A stretch of 64,000 bases of DNA, taken from NCBI GenBank assembly GCA_015075005.1, contig JABTVC010000002.1:974259-1038258 (forward strand), written 5' to 3'. Of this stretch, positions 17,874 through 27,230 are shown one piece after another. This DNA comes from Planctomycetia bacterium (GTDB lineage Bacteria; Planctomycetota; Brocadiia; Brocadiales; Brocadiaceae). Under the pieces are notes generated by a model, which ran no database searches, was not told the origin of the DNA, and saw only the letters and a list, made by a program, of their open reading frames with translations. Every line of letters begins with the position of its first letter. The stretch's first letter is position 1. The position numbers were made by a program, and so were the translations under genes.

Positions 17874-18620
17874 TTATAAACCATTTCCATAGTTTACCTC
17901 CATGAGACACAGACCCTTGGCTGGTGCCGTGGGGCCTGCCAATTCCCGGTTCTTTGCATCTAATATATCCGCCACTCCTTTTGCGGTGAGTTTCCCCCTT
18001 CCTACCTCTATCAGGGTGCCTACGATGGTTCTTACCATATTGTACAGAAATCCATCTGCCTCGACGGTAAAATAGATATACTTTTCTTCTTTTTTGATAT
18101 CCAGCTTTTTCACCGTACGTATTCTGTGCTTCTCACACCGTGACTTCGTTGTAAATGAGGTGAAATCATGTGTGCCAATGATGGCCTTTGTTGCCCCAAT
18201 CATTTTGTTCATGTCTAGCCGAAACCCGCATACATGACAAAAATTCCGATTGAGCGAGGTTCTTATCCAGTCATTAAAAAGGGTATATTGATAGACCTTT
18301 GATTTGGCGCCGTATTGGGCATGAAAGGATTCCGATATGTCTGAGGCGTTTTTTACCGTTATGTCATGAGGCAGGTAGAAATTGATGGCGCGAAGTAGTT
18401 GTCCGGCCGGGATATCAGATGTGGTTTTAAAATTAGCCACCTGACCCCGTGCATGCACCCCTGCATCGGTACGGCTGGCTCCATAAAGTTTGATTGTTTC
18501 CTGAGTGACCTGCCCTATCGCCTTCGAGAGGGTTTCCTGGACAGTCTTGTCATTCTTCTGACATTGCCAACCGGCATAATGCGTGCCATCGTATTCTATC
18601 AGAAGCTGTACATTACGCAT
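17874..18620 (-). CDS. truA: tRNA pseudouridine synthase A
   Basis: TruA makes pseudouridine at positions 38-40 of the tRNA anticodon stem. The 248-aa protein shows IEYDGTHYAGWQCQ, the catalytic motif GASRTDAGVHARGQVANF with the essential Asp, and FLYNMVRTIVGTLIEVGRG near the C-terminus. The start MRNVQLLIEYDG is conventional. It stands alone on the minus strand with non-coding gaps on either side. Confidence 0.93.
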   Translation of the reverse strand: MRNVQLLIEYDGTHYAGWQCQKNDKTVQETLSKAIGQVTQETIKLYGASRTDAGVHARGQVANFKTTSDIPAGQLLRAINFYLPHDITVKNASDISESFHAQYGAKSKVYQYTLFNDWIRTSLNRNFCHVCGFRLDMNKMIGATKAIIGTHDFTSFTTKSRCEKHRIRTVKKLDIKKEEKYIYFTVEADGFLYNMVRTIVGTLIEVGRGKLTAKGVADILDAKNRELAGPTAPAKGLCLMEVNYGNGL

Positions 18621-18698
18621 ATACGTGAGTAAAAATTAAGTATGATCTCCCTTAGCGCGGTGTATCCGTAATCAAACCCCCATGGGTAGCAGATGGGG

Positions 18699-18863
18699 TT
18701 ATGAAAAAACCTGCTGCAAAAGAAGTTTTTCTACGGCAATACTACAAAGCAACTGGGCAATTGAAACAAAAAGGGTAGGGACAATCAATAAAAAAAACCT
18801 GCAACAGTTCACCCTATCCCACAACCTCTTCAGCCAGGGGCGGAGAATGTTTGTTGTCATCAT
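18699..18863 (-). CDS. Possible small membrane protein
   Basis: In the 375-bp gap between truA and ridA, a minus-strand ORF of 54 aa starts at an ATG (18863) preceded by an exceptionally purine-rich ribosome site (GGGGGAGGGGG). It contains one hydrophobic helix (CCRFFLLIVPTLFVSIAQLL). I know of no family for it. The case rests only on the ribosome site and the membrane segment; a chance ORF is quite possible. No other feature was seen in this gap. Confidence 0.25.
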   Translation of the reverse strand: MMTTNILRPWLKRLWDRVNCCRFFLLIVPTLFVSIAQLLCSIAVEKLLLQQVFS

Positions 18864-19008
18864 ATTTTCCCCCTCCCCCGATGGTTGTCTTTTGGTAAAA
18901 AAAATATTCATTTATCCATAAATTTTGATATAGTAAATCCCCAGGCATCATACATTACAAGTAATTATTGTTTACCCGGTACCTGGTTATTTTGAAATGG
19001 AGGTTAAA

Positions 19009-19407
19009 ATGGAACGTGTAGTTGTTTCAACGAATAATGCCCCCGCTGCAATCGGGCCGTATTCTCAGGCGATCAAAGCGGGAGATTTTGTGTTCTTATC
19101 GGGGCAAATTCCCATACTCCCTGCAACCGGGGAAGTTGTTCAGGGGGATATTAAGATTCAGACGAGACAGGTGTTGGAAAATATAAAACACATCTTAGAT
19201 GCGGCAGGTTCCGCTTTAGACAAGGTGGTAAAGACGACCGTCTTTATGAAAGATCTGAATGATTATGTGGCAATGAACGATGTTTACAAAGAATTTTTTC
19301 CAAACAAACCGCCAGCCAGAGCTGTGGTTCAGGTGGCGAAATTGCCCAAGGACACACATGTTGAGATCGAAGCCATAGCCTTGGTCGCCGAGAAAAGAAA
19401 AGTTTGA
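19009..19407 (+). CDS. ridA: RidA family enamine/imine deaminase
   Basis: RidA proteins hydrolyse reactive 2-aminoacrylate and related enamines released by PLP enzymes. The sequence carries the family blocks [20 protein letters not shown] near the N-terminus, [15 protein letters not shown], and the C-terminal signature [20 protein letters not shown] containing the catalytic Arg. The frame is open from an ATG at 18997, but GGAGG lies inside that extension, 5-6 bases before the ATG at 19009, which gives the standard N-terminus of 132 aa. It is a single gene upstream of the dynamin-like GTPase. Confidence 0.92.
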   Translation: MERVVVSTNNAPAAIGPYSQAIKAGDFVFLSGQIPILPATGEVVQGDIKIQTRQVLENIKHILDAAGSALDKVVKTTVFMKDLNDYVAMNDVYKEFFPNKPPARAVVQVAKLPKDTHVEIEAIALVAEKRKV

Positions 19408-19509
19408 CTTGCATTACAAAAACTGTTAATATCCCGTATTGAATTGTCGCACCAGTAGCATGAAATTAAGGGCTGTTCGTATTGTTTTTTATTCAGTTTC
19501 GTTTGTTTT

Positions 19510-21255
19510 ATGTTAAATATAACAACAAAGGCAAAACACCGAGATATTTATCCTGATGTTATGAATCTCCTTGATAACTCAAAAAAGTTTTTTGAGCGAG
19601 TTGGAATCGCGGATATGGAGAAAAGAGTTGTTGAAATGCGCAGCCAGCTGGAAGAGCCATTTTATATTTTGGTGGCCGGCGAATACAATTCAGGCAAATC
19701 CAGTTTTATCAATGCGATGTGTGGTGAGCATGTACTCCAGGACGGCCCAACACCAACTACCAACCGAATCACGTTGTTAACGTATGGCGAGAAGGTTGAA
19801 ATCAAGGAGGTTAGTGACCACCTGTGTCAGGCAACCTACCCTATGGAATCATTGAAAGATATTACCCTTGTTGATACCCCTGGGACGAATTCAATCATAC
19901 TAGAACATGCGGCGCTAACAGAAAGTTTCGTTCACAGGGCGGAGCTGGTGCTCTTTATAACCTCATCGGATCATCCGTTCACCGAGAGTGAGCGGCAGTT
20001 TCTGCAATTTTTAAAGAGCAAGTGGGGGCGGAAGGTGTTGTTTATTCTCAACAAGATAGACCTAAAGACACCCGAAGAGCTCAACGAGATTGTGGCTTTT
20101 TTGGAAAAGAATTGTTACCGGCTGCTTGGTTTCGAACCCAAGATATTATTGGTATCTGCTAAGGAAGCTTACAAGGCAAAGATCGAAAGCGACATACTTC
20201 TCCTCGACAAAAGTAGAATAAAAGAAGTCGAGTCTTTTGTGTTTGACAAACTTGATCTTGACACAAAGATTGATTTTAAGCTCGTCAGTCCTTTGAAATA
20301 CCTCCAGAGTGTGTTTACTGAACTTCAACACAATATGAGTGAGAAGGTCAACAAGTGTAATACTGACATCAAAAGCATCGAGCGGTTTGAGACACGGCTT
20401 AAGAATAAAAAACAGGATATGCAGGAATATGCCGTGAAGTACCGAGATGAAATTAAGCTTGTATTTTCCCGATTAAAAGAAAAATTAGATAATTTTCTGA
20501 ACTCCTATGTTACGATGAAGTCTGTAATTCTTTCTAAAGTGGGACGGGAGAAGATTGACGAGCGCTTTAGGAGGGAAGTATACGGGCTCTTAAATCCACA
20601 AACAGATCTCGACAGGATTGTCGATGATATGGTGGATTATGTTGCGAGAAATAACCGTGCGTTATGGGATTTGGCTCGGGATCACATAGAAAAAGAGGTT
20701 GGATACGACCGCAGGGTAGGTAGTATCCTTGATGGACATGCGGAGCGGCACTATGACGACCGGAAGCATGAGATTGAGGTTGCATTAAAGTCGCGTTCCA
20801 AAGAATTCAGAGAATTGGATATTGAGCGCGAATCAGAGAAATTAAGCAGTTCGGTTCAGGGTGGATTTATTAGTTTTTTGCTGACGGAAGCGTTTGCCTT
20901 AGGCATTGGAGTTGGCGTTACCTTGATGTTTTCATGGATTGTGCCTCCCCCTGTTGCTATAGGAATAGCTGTGGCACTGGCGTCTGTTGGATTTGCCATT
21001 TTTCCGCAAAGACGAAAGGCATTTCGCAAAGAATTTATAAAACGGACGGATGCAATTTGTGAACGATTTGTTGAATTCATGAAATTCGAGATCAATAAGT
21101 CTATTGATCGCGTGATCGAGGATATTGGTAATAATATTTCATCGTATCGCGACCTTCGGTGGACAGAACGGGAAGAGATGGCACGGCAGGTATCAGAAGT
21201 AAACATGTTATTGGAAAATGTGAAGAGCCTTATGCGAAAAAGTGGTTTAAACTGA
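19510..21255 (+). CDS. Bacterial dynamin-like GTPase
   Basis: This 581-aa dynamin-family GTPase has the G1 loop GEYNSGKSSF near residue 58, G2 threonines in PTPTTNR, G3 DTPGTNS and G4 NKID. Long helical stretches (residues 270-400) follow, and near the C-terminus two adjacent hydrophobic segments (about 455-505, FALGIGVGVTLMF and VAIGIAVALASVGFAIF) could insert in membrane, ahead of a terminal helix. Bacterial dynamin-like proteins remodel or tether membranes, and some protect against membrane stress or phage. It is not paired with a second dynamin gene, unlike many such loci. Family call is firm; function is unknown. Confidence 0.82.
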   Translation: MLNITTKAKHRDIYPDVMNLLDNSKKFFERVGIADMEKRVVEMRSQLEEPFYILVAGEYNSGKSSFINAMCGEHVLQDGPTPTTNRITLLTYGEKVEIKEVSDHLCQATYPMESLKDITLVDTPGTNSIILEHAALTESFVHRAELVLFITSSDHPFTESERQFLQFLKSKWGRKVLFILNKIDLKTPEELNEIVAFLEKNCYRLLGFEPKILLVSAKEAYKAKIESDILLLDKSRIKEVESFVFDKLDLDTKIDFKLVSPLKYLQSVFTELQHNMSEKVNKCNTDIKSIERFETRLKNKKQDMQEYAVKYRDEIKLVFSRLKEKLDNFLNSYVTMKSVILSKVGREKIDERFRREVYGLLNPQTDLDRIVDDMVDYVARNNRALWDLARDHIEKEVGYDRRVGSILDGHAERHYDDRKHEIEVALKSRSKEFRELDIERESEKLSSSVQGGFISFLLTEAFALGIGVGVTLMFSWIVPPPVAIGIAVALASVGFAIFPQRRKAFRKEFIKRTDAICERFVEFMKFEINKSIDRVIEDIGNNISSYRDLRWTEREEMARQVSEVNMLLENVKSLMRKSGLN

Positions 21256-21337
21256 GGCGAAAGACGGTGAGAATAGCAAAAGGTATAAATGAGATTGCCG
21301 GTATTGGAACAGAAAATTGCCGTTAAATAGAGGGTGC

Positions 21338-21814
21338 ATGCTGCTTGGGATTGGATACGATATTCATAAACTTGTCGAAAACCGAAAGCTGGTGCTGGGC
21401 GGGGTTGAGTTTGATTACCCGTTAGGCTTGCTTGGTCATTCGGATGCTGATGTTGTGATTCATGCTGTATGTGATGCATTACTCGGAGCGGCAGCACTTG
21501 GTGATATCGGAGAACACTTCCCGGATACCGATCCGAAATGGAAAGGAGTCTCAAGCAGGGTGCTTCTTTTAAAAGTTGCTGATCTTGTAAAGGAAAGACG
21601 TTGCAGGGTTAACAATGTGGACGTAGTGATCCTTGCCCAAAAGCCTAAGATCGGTCAAAAAAAAGGAGAGATGAAAAAGAACATTGCCGCATGTCTCCAT
21701 ATGGATGCAGACAGGATCAACATCAAGGCAACAACGATGGAAGGTGTAGATGCTATTGGCCGTGGTGAGGCTATTGCAGCCCAGGCCATTGCAAGTTTGT
21801 GCGAAGAGCTGTAA
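21338..21814 (+). CDS. ispF: 2-C-methyl-D-erythritol 2,4-cyclodiphosphate synthase
   Basis: IspF forms the cyclic diphosphate intermediate in the MEP isoprenoid pathway. The 158-aa protein shows the zinc-binding GYDIHKL near the N-terminus, LGHSDADVVIHAVCDALLGA, GDIGEHFPDTDPKWKG and the C-terminal KATTMEGVDAIGRGEAIAA. The open frame includes a TTG at 21317, but the ATG at 21338 follows AGAGGG and begins the expected MLLGIGYD. It lies between the dynamin-like GTPase and a small membrane protein on the plus strand. Confidence 0.95.
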   Translation: MLLGIGYDIHKLVENRKLVLGGVEFDYPLGLLGHSDADVVIHAVCDALLGAAALGDIGEHFPDTDPKWKGVSSRVLLLKVADLVKERRCRVNNVDVVILAQKPKIGQKKGEMKKNIAACLHMDADRINIKATTMEGVDAIGRGEAIAAQAIASLCEEL

Positions 21815-21839
21815 CTGTAAAGGATAAGACGGTTTTACC

Positions 21840-22385
21840 ATGGCGATATGGAAAAGAAAAAAGAAGGAAAAGATGCCTGAGGAGAATCTTCAGAAAAAAG
21901 GTGCTCTGGAAATTTCAGGAGGGAATGTTTCTTCTGTTGAAGCCGGAGAGGAAACAACGGCAAAAGAACAACCGGCGAAACAGGAAGAGCTCATCCCCGA
22001 GAAAACACCGGAATACAAAGTTTGTGAGCCAGCAGACGAATGTTTATTTGGTGGGGTGGTTGTGTGCGAGAAGAGGATTTCTGGTTTTTTTGGAAAGGGA
22101 TTTTGGGGTGTATTGTCCGTCCTGATCTTGCCTCCCGTATTGGCATTCGCTCTCTGTATCCTCGTTGTCATGTTTATGCTTATCTTTCCACTCCTGGCAG
22201 TTATATTGGTTGCCTTGATACCCGCAGTCTTTGTAACCTTATCCATTCTTATTATTGCACTTCCCATCCTGTTTCCCCTCCTCATATTGTACTTGCTTAT
22301 TACCGGCAAAGGCAGATTGCTGATTGCTTCAGAAGGAAAGTGGTTTGGCATCGAAATGTTTGGGAAGAGTTATACCTTGAAATAG
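21840..22385 (+). CDS. Hypothetical membrane protein
   Basis: This 181-aa protein begins with a basic, charged cytoplasmic region (IWKRKKKEKMPEEN), followed by a Glu/Lys-rich linker to about residue 65. Two or three tightly packed, strongly hydrophobic segments span residues 85-160 and a short soluble tail ends the protein. No catalytic motif is visible. The start is 25 bases after ispF, so it is probably co-transcribed. I do not recognise a family. Confidence 0.55.
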   Translation: MAIWKRKKKEKMPEENLQKKGALEISGGNVSSVEAGEETTAKEQPAKQEELIPEKTPEYKVCEPADECLFGGVVVCEKRISGFFGKGFWGVLSVLILPPVLAFALCILVVMFMLIFPLLAVILVALIPAVFVTLSILIIALPILFPLLILYLLITGKGRLLIASEGKWFGIEMFGKSYTLK

Positions 22386-22434
22386 TAAGGTAATACCGAT
22401 GAACCAGGCAAAGTAAAAAGGAAGAGAAGTACAA

Positions 22435-23712
22435 TCATTGCCTGGTAATAGCCTTTATCCCCCCCAAATAGGGCTGAAGAACATCCGGAATAATAATAAC
22501 CCCGTCCTGTTGCTGATAGGTCTCAAGAATTGCGATGACCGTTCGTGGCAGGGCTAGTGCGGAGCCGTTTAAGGTGTGTACAAATCGCAATTTACCATCT
22601 TCGTCCCGGAAACGTATGTTTATACGCCTTGCCTGGAAATCTTCAAAATTACTACAAGACGAAACCTCCAGAAATTTATCTACGCCGGGTGCCCAGACCT
22701 CTATGTCATAGCACTTTGCCGCCGCAAAACTCATGTCTCCTGTAGAGAGTTTTGCAACCCGGTATTCAAGTCCAAGAAGCTGGAGTACCTTTTCTGCATT
22801 GGCTAGTAATGATTCCAGTTCGTCGTAAGAGGTTTCAGGTCTTACCAGCTTAACCAATTCCACTTTGTTGAACTGATGAACCCGTATAATACCCCGTGTA
22901 TCTTTACCGTAAGAACCCGCCTCTCGCCGAAAACAGGGGGTATACGCAGTATAGTAAATGGGAAGGTCTTTGTGTGAAAGTATCTCATCACGGTGAATAT
23001 TCGTTATGGGGACTTCCGCTGTTGGGACGAGAAAGAGATCGTCTGCGGCAGTTCTGTACATATCTTCTTCCAGCTTTGGTAATTGGCCTGTGCCCGTCAT
23101 AGATGTGCGGTTAACGAGGAACGGTGGAAATAATTCAGTATAGCCGTGTTCTCTCGTATGGAGGTCAAGCATAAAACAGAATAAAGCACGTTCGAGTTTT
23201 GCGCCAAGGCCTTTCAGTAAGATAAAACCTGAACCAGATATCTTGGAAGAACGCTCCAGATCCAGGATATTCAACATACGCCCCAGCTCCCAGTGTGGTG
23301 ATGGGGTAAAATCAAAAGTCTTTCGTTGTCCCCAGGTCTTGACGATGACGTTGTCATTGGCATCCTTGCCAATGGGTACATCTGCTGCAGGGATATTGGG
23401 GATACGGAGGAGCAGGTTGGTAATTTGAGGCTCCAGTTCCTTCAGTCTTTCCTCCATGCATTTTATATCATCGCCAATCTTTTTTGTTTCTTCAATAATA
23501 CGGGAAGCGTCTTGCCTCTTTTTTTTTAGTTCGTTGACCTCCTTCGATTTTTCGTTGCGTTTACTTTTTAATTGTTCGCAGGCATGAATCAGAGACCTGC
23601 GTTGTGTATCCAGTTCTAAAATTTGGTCTACATTAGACACATTTTCATGTTTATGGGCGATAGCCTGTTTTACCTTGTCAGGATTGTTTCTGATAAAATT
23701 TATATCAAGCAT
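22435..23712 (-). CDS. serS: Serine--tRNA ligase
   Basis: SerS charges tRNA-Ser. The 425-aa protein has the N-terminal antiparallel coiled-coil arm (residues about 28-105) that binds the long variable arm, motif 2 [20 protein letters not shown], and motif 3 [17 protein letters not shown] near the C-terminus. The start [17 protein letters not shown] is the usual one. The gene is oriented toward ispF, and its promoter region of about 110 bases separates it from the decayed helicase on the other strand. Confidence 0.96.
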   Translation of the reverse strand: MLDINFIRNNPDKVKQAIAHKHENVSNVDQILELDTQRRSLIHACEQLKSKRNEKSKEVNELKKKRQDASRIIEETKKIGDDIKCMEERLKELEPQITNLLLRIPNIPAADVPIGKDANDNVIVKTWGQRKTFDFTPSPHWELGRMLNILDLERSSKISGSGFILLKGLGAKLERALFCFMLDLHTREHGYTELFPPFLVNRTSMTGTGQLPKLEEDMYRTAADDLFLVPTAEVPITNIHRDEILSHKDLPIYYTAYTPCFRREAGSYGKDTRGIIRVHQFNKVELVKLVRPETSYDELESLLANAEKVLQLLGLEYRVAKLSTGDMSFAAAKCYDIEVWAPGVDKFLEVSSCSNFEDFQARRINIRFRDEDGKLRFVHTLNGSALALPRTVIAILETYQQQDGVIIIPDVLQPYLGGIKAITRQ

Positions 23713-24364
23713 GTATCAAAAAAACCTCCAATTGTTTAAATGTTTTTAATGGTTTATTATTTTACTTGTAATTTTAAAGCATTCAAGGAAATTCAAGTAT
23801 TTTTAATATAGAGGCTATTTAGATGCACTTATGCAAAAACAGTTTTTTTAACCTTGGGACAAACTCCAAAAATGAAAAAATCCTTTATAACGCCCTGTCC
23901 AAATATGTTGAGACCCAGTATAACAAGGCTTTAACCAAAAACAGGAAAAGGAACGTTTCTTTCACAACTTTTAATGGAAGCCGCCGCCAACGCCAGAAAT
24001 ATTGACGACATTCTCAAAGAAATTGATATTAAGGTTGATGATGATTATATCAGGAGGGTGAAGGAGAATCTCGGCGAAAGCCTTGCAACCCGTTACATTG
24101 ACTACACCCGTATAAAAGAGATGGCTCAGCAGGCACGAGAATACCGGCTTGTACCTGAATATACAGAAAGTTTCTTTAAGAAGGCTTTCATCAGGGCAGA
24201 AGGCAAGATAAAAGATAGCAAAACCGGCTTTCTCTCCATCGAATCCGTTCCCTTCCAGTTACGAAAGATTGCCGAGCATGATTCATTCAAAAAATCTTAC
24301 AGCGAACTTTTGAAGAGATATCCCAAAGTGACTTTTGACAAGGATAGTGCCTTTAAAAAAATCC

Positions 24365-25688
24365 GGTTCTTCTCCAAATTAGTCAATAGAAATTGAGGAG
24401 AAATTTCATTAAATCATTGAAAAGAGTGGACATTTGGTGTTTCCTATATACCGATATATAACTTATTTACAGGAGGCCAGCAATGTCCACGTTAAGTATA
24501 TTACCATATTTTCCTTTTCAGCGGGTAAGAATTACAAAGCAAACTGTTTTTCTGATGCTGAGATATCCCAGCTTACTGGCAGTGCCCGATGAACGATTTC
24601 ACCCAATATGTCATGTGTGGCAGCAAAGCACAGCGCATTTATCGTCACGACAAACGAGCTTTGCGGGATATGAATCTTGGCCCGTTCGCGTATGGATAAA
24701 TTGTTCGTATCGTAAGATAGCCTGTGAGTCATGCAATCGAATCGTAGTTGAAGACTTAGGTTTTTCAACCTTACAGTCGTGTTACGCATCGTTTAGCAGC
24801 GTATATTCACGAACTGTGTAAAATGTTAACCATTACCGAGTTGCAAAACATTTTGAATGAACTGGAAAACAGTAAAAGCAATCGATAAGTTTTTCTGGAA
24901 CGACAATACGCGCAGACTGACTATCAGCATCTTCGCATACTGGCAGTAGACGAAATCTCTGTTAAGAAGGGACAGCGCTATTTGACCGTTGTTCTGGACT
25001 ATCTGAGTGGTCGGGTAGTCTGGGTGGGTAAGGAAAGAACAAAAGAAACCCTGGAAACCTTCTTTGCCGGTATGACAGAGGAGGAAAGACAGTCTCTTGA
25101 GGCCATTGCCATGGATATGTGGGACCTTATATTCTTGCAGTAAAAAGCATGTGCCGCATGTCAAGATAGTCTTTGACCTGTTTCATGTAGTATCAGGTTT
25201 TGGTAAAGTTATTGATGAAAATGCGAAATGCTGAATACCAAAAAGCGTCGAAAGAGGACAAGGACGTCTTCAAAGGGTTCAAAATATCTTTGTTAAAAAC
25301 AAACGAAATATTCGCAGGAAAACACCGGGAACATCTCAAACAGCTCTTGTCACTCAATGAAACAATAAATACCGTTCTGATTCTTAAAGACAAACTCAAA
25401 CATATTTGGACTTATACCTCACGGACGTGGGGCGAGAAAAGCCATTGACGAATGGTGCCTTTTAGCGAAAACGATAAACCATTCTGTTGTGCATAAGTTT
25501 GCAAACATGCTTATGAAACATAGCTATGGAATCTTGAATCACTGTGACTATATAAATTCATACGAGTAAACTCGAAGGGTTAATAATAAGATCAAGGTTA
25601 TCAAAAGAAAAGCTTATGGATTTCATGACGAACGGTACTTTTCATTAAAAATTATACAAGCTTTTGCAAACTAATTTGGAGAAGAACC
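24365..25688 (+). mobile_element. ISL3-family insertion sequence, copy B, with target duplication
   Basis: This 1324-bp element has perfect 19-bp terminal inverted repeats (GGTTCTTCTCCAAATTAGT) and an 8-bp target duplication, AAAAATCC, at 24357-24364 and 25689-25696. It is nearly identical to copy A at 4304-5627 and in the same orientation. The transposase is frameshifted in several places, but at different positions from copy A; for example, the LAVDEISVKKGQ region is intact here and broken in A, while the CHVCGSKAQRIYRHD region is intact in A and broken here. It sits in the DUF3883 helicase gene. Confidence 0.92.
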
Positions 25689-25768
25689 AAAAATCCCGAT
25701 GCCGAATTCGTCTCATTCGGTCACCCGCTTTTTGAATCTGTAATGGTCTGGATAGAAAATTCTTTGGC

Positions 25769-25833
25769 AAATCCCCCTTATCAAAGGAATACATCCCCAA
25801 ATCTCCTTTAGAAAAGGGGGCACAGGGGGTTGT
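25769..25833. repeat. C/G-run palindromic repeat inside helicase remnant
   Basis: A 65-bp imperfect palindrome with an AAATCCCCCTTATCAAAGG arm and a matching CCTTTAGAAAAGGGGGCACA arm. It resembles the widespread 'aaatccccctaa...agggggattt' dispersed repeats found in many genomes. It interrupts the helicase frame between the segments VMVWIEN and DTDDLKKRV. Confidence 0.6.
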
Positions 25834-26697
25834 AAAAATACTTGCATAACACAGGGTAATACTATAGATACAGACGACCTCAAGAAAAGGGTGTCGGGTA
25901 CTACAATTTTAAAGCTTGAGGAGTATAAACAGAAACTTTTGGAGGAACGCAACCGGCAGGCAGAAATTAAGCAAAAGTACGGTATCAAATCGCTGGAATA
26001 TCTCGTAGTGAAGATTGATGGAGGGTTGATTGTCTTGTATGGCCGGAAGAATCAGGGAGAAGATGTTGACCTTGTGATCAAAAATAAAGAGGAAAGAAAA
26101 GCCGATTATGAAAACGCCGCGAAGCAACTAAAAGAACAGATCCAGAGGGAAAAAAGCCTCACCATGGGTATGCCGCGTTTTGCAGGCATGATTAAGGTAA
26201 GACCTGCTATAAAGGTTGATAAAGGGATGCAAAGTGATGCAGAAGTTGCAGGGATCGGCATGGAGTAGCCATAAAACATAAGAGAGAAAACGGAAGGACA
26301 CCGGAAGACGTTTCTGCTGAGAATTTAGGTTTTGACATTCGTTCTACGGATAAAAATGGAACTACACGATACATTGAAGTAAAAGCACGGGCAGAATCTG
26401 GATGCGTTGCCCAGACTCAGAATGAGTGGTTTAAGGCAAAGCGGTTTAAAGATGATTATTATCTCTATGCCATCATGAATGCCGGTAAAAAGCCTGAACT
26501 CTACATCATCCAAAACCCAGCAGAGAACCTGAAAGTGGATGAAAAAATTGAATCGGTTCGGTATATTATTGATCATGGTGAGATTAAGAGCGTGGGGGCG
26601 AAGCATTTGCCAAGCCTGGTACAATAAGTTTTTCTGTACGGATAGCAAATGCTTCGTCCTTTACAGGTTAAACATATTTTTAAATATGAGGTAACAA

Positions 26698-26901
26698 ATG
26701 GATAAGAGTACTCAAAATATATCAAAATATACATACACGCCGAAACAAGGCCAATATCTGGCGTTTGTTTATTATTACACGAAATTAAACGGCTATCCAT
26801 CCGCAGAAGCTGATATGCAGAAGTTTAACACATATGAAGACATAAAAGTGGCAATCAACTACGCTGCAAAATTGTGTGAATATGAAGCGTATGCCTTATG
26901 A
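26698..26901 (+). pseudogene. Chimeric ORF: HTH-protein N-terminus joined to DUF433 antitoxin C-terminus
   Basis: The first 43 residues (KYTYTPKQGQYLAFVYYYTK then LNGYPSAEADMQK) match the start of LexA/MarR-like winged-helix proteins. The last part (TYEDIKVAINYAAKLCEYEA) matches the C-terminus of DUF433 antitoxins. The two seem to have been fused by a deletion, at about 26825. Its TGA overlaps the ATG of the next ORF, a truncated DUF5615-type toxin, as in DUF433/DUF5615 pairs. The DNA-binding part of the antitoxin is missing. Confidence 0.55.
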
Positions 26902-27059
26902 CAATAAAATTCCTTCTCGATGAAAATATGCCGCTGTCAGTGCGTGAGTTCCTTAAAGACAAAGGTTTACTCCATACTTTTAAAGTGGGAGGTTTCATTT
27001 GGCCCAGTCTGGGAGCAAGCCCACTATTTACAAATATATTGAAGGTGGATTCGGCGTAA
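26898..27059 (+). pseudogene. DUF5615 (PIN-like) toxin, N-terminal fragment
   Basis: This 53-aa ORF begins MTIKFLLDENMPLSVREFLK, the start of DUF5615/Mut7-C PIN-like toxins with an acidic DEN near the N-terminus. After about residue 25 the sequence departs from the family and stops early, against a usual length of about 115 aa. It starts within the stop of the upstream antitoxin remnant (ATGA). The following 170 bases contain a short inverted repeat (GGTGGATT...AATCCACC, 27044-27081) and no gene. Confidence 0.55.
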
Positions 27060-27230
27060 AAACCAACGCCTCAATCCACCCTACGCATAATTTAAAAAGA
27101 AGATTTTGTTCTTGAGCAATGACAGGCGTTTTATTGAAGAATCCTTCCCTGTTAACCCGACCTTCGCAATTCGAGGGGTATACGAGCCGCTAAGCCAGTA
27201 AATACAAGGGGTCATATAAAAAGGTCGGCA

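Larger units (their letters stand above)
23823..26627 (+). pseudogene. SNF2-type helicase with DUF3883 domain, C-terminal half, broken
   Basis: The sequence is the C-terminal half of a large helicase. Recognisable pieces in order are ILYNALSKYVETQYNKAL, MEAAANARNIDDILKEID, NPDAEFVSFGHPLFESVMVW, KRVSGTTILKLEEYKQKLLE and the DUF3883 part NLGFDIRSTDKNGTTRYIEV ending LPSLVQ. The helicase motor is missing. It is interrupted by an ISL3 element (24365-25688), by a palindromic repeat (25769-25833) and by a lost G at about 26267 (GAGTAGCC for GAGGTAGCC). Such DUF3883 helicases occur in phage-defence loci. Removing the element rejoins SAFKK to NPDAEF with no frame change. Confidence 0.8.
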
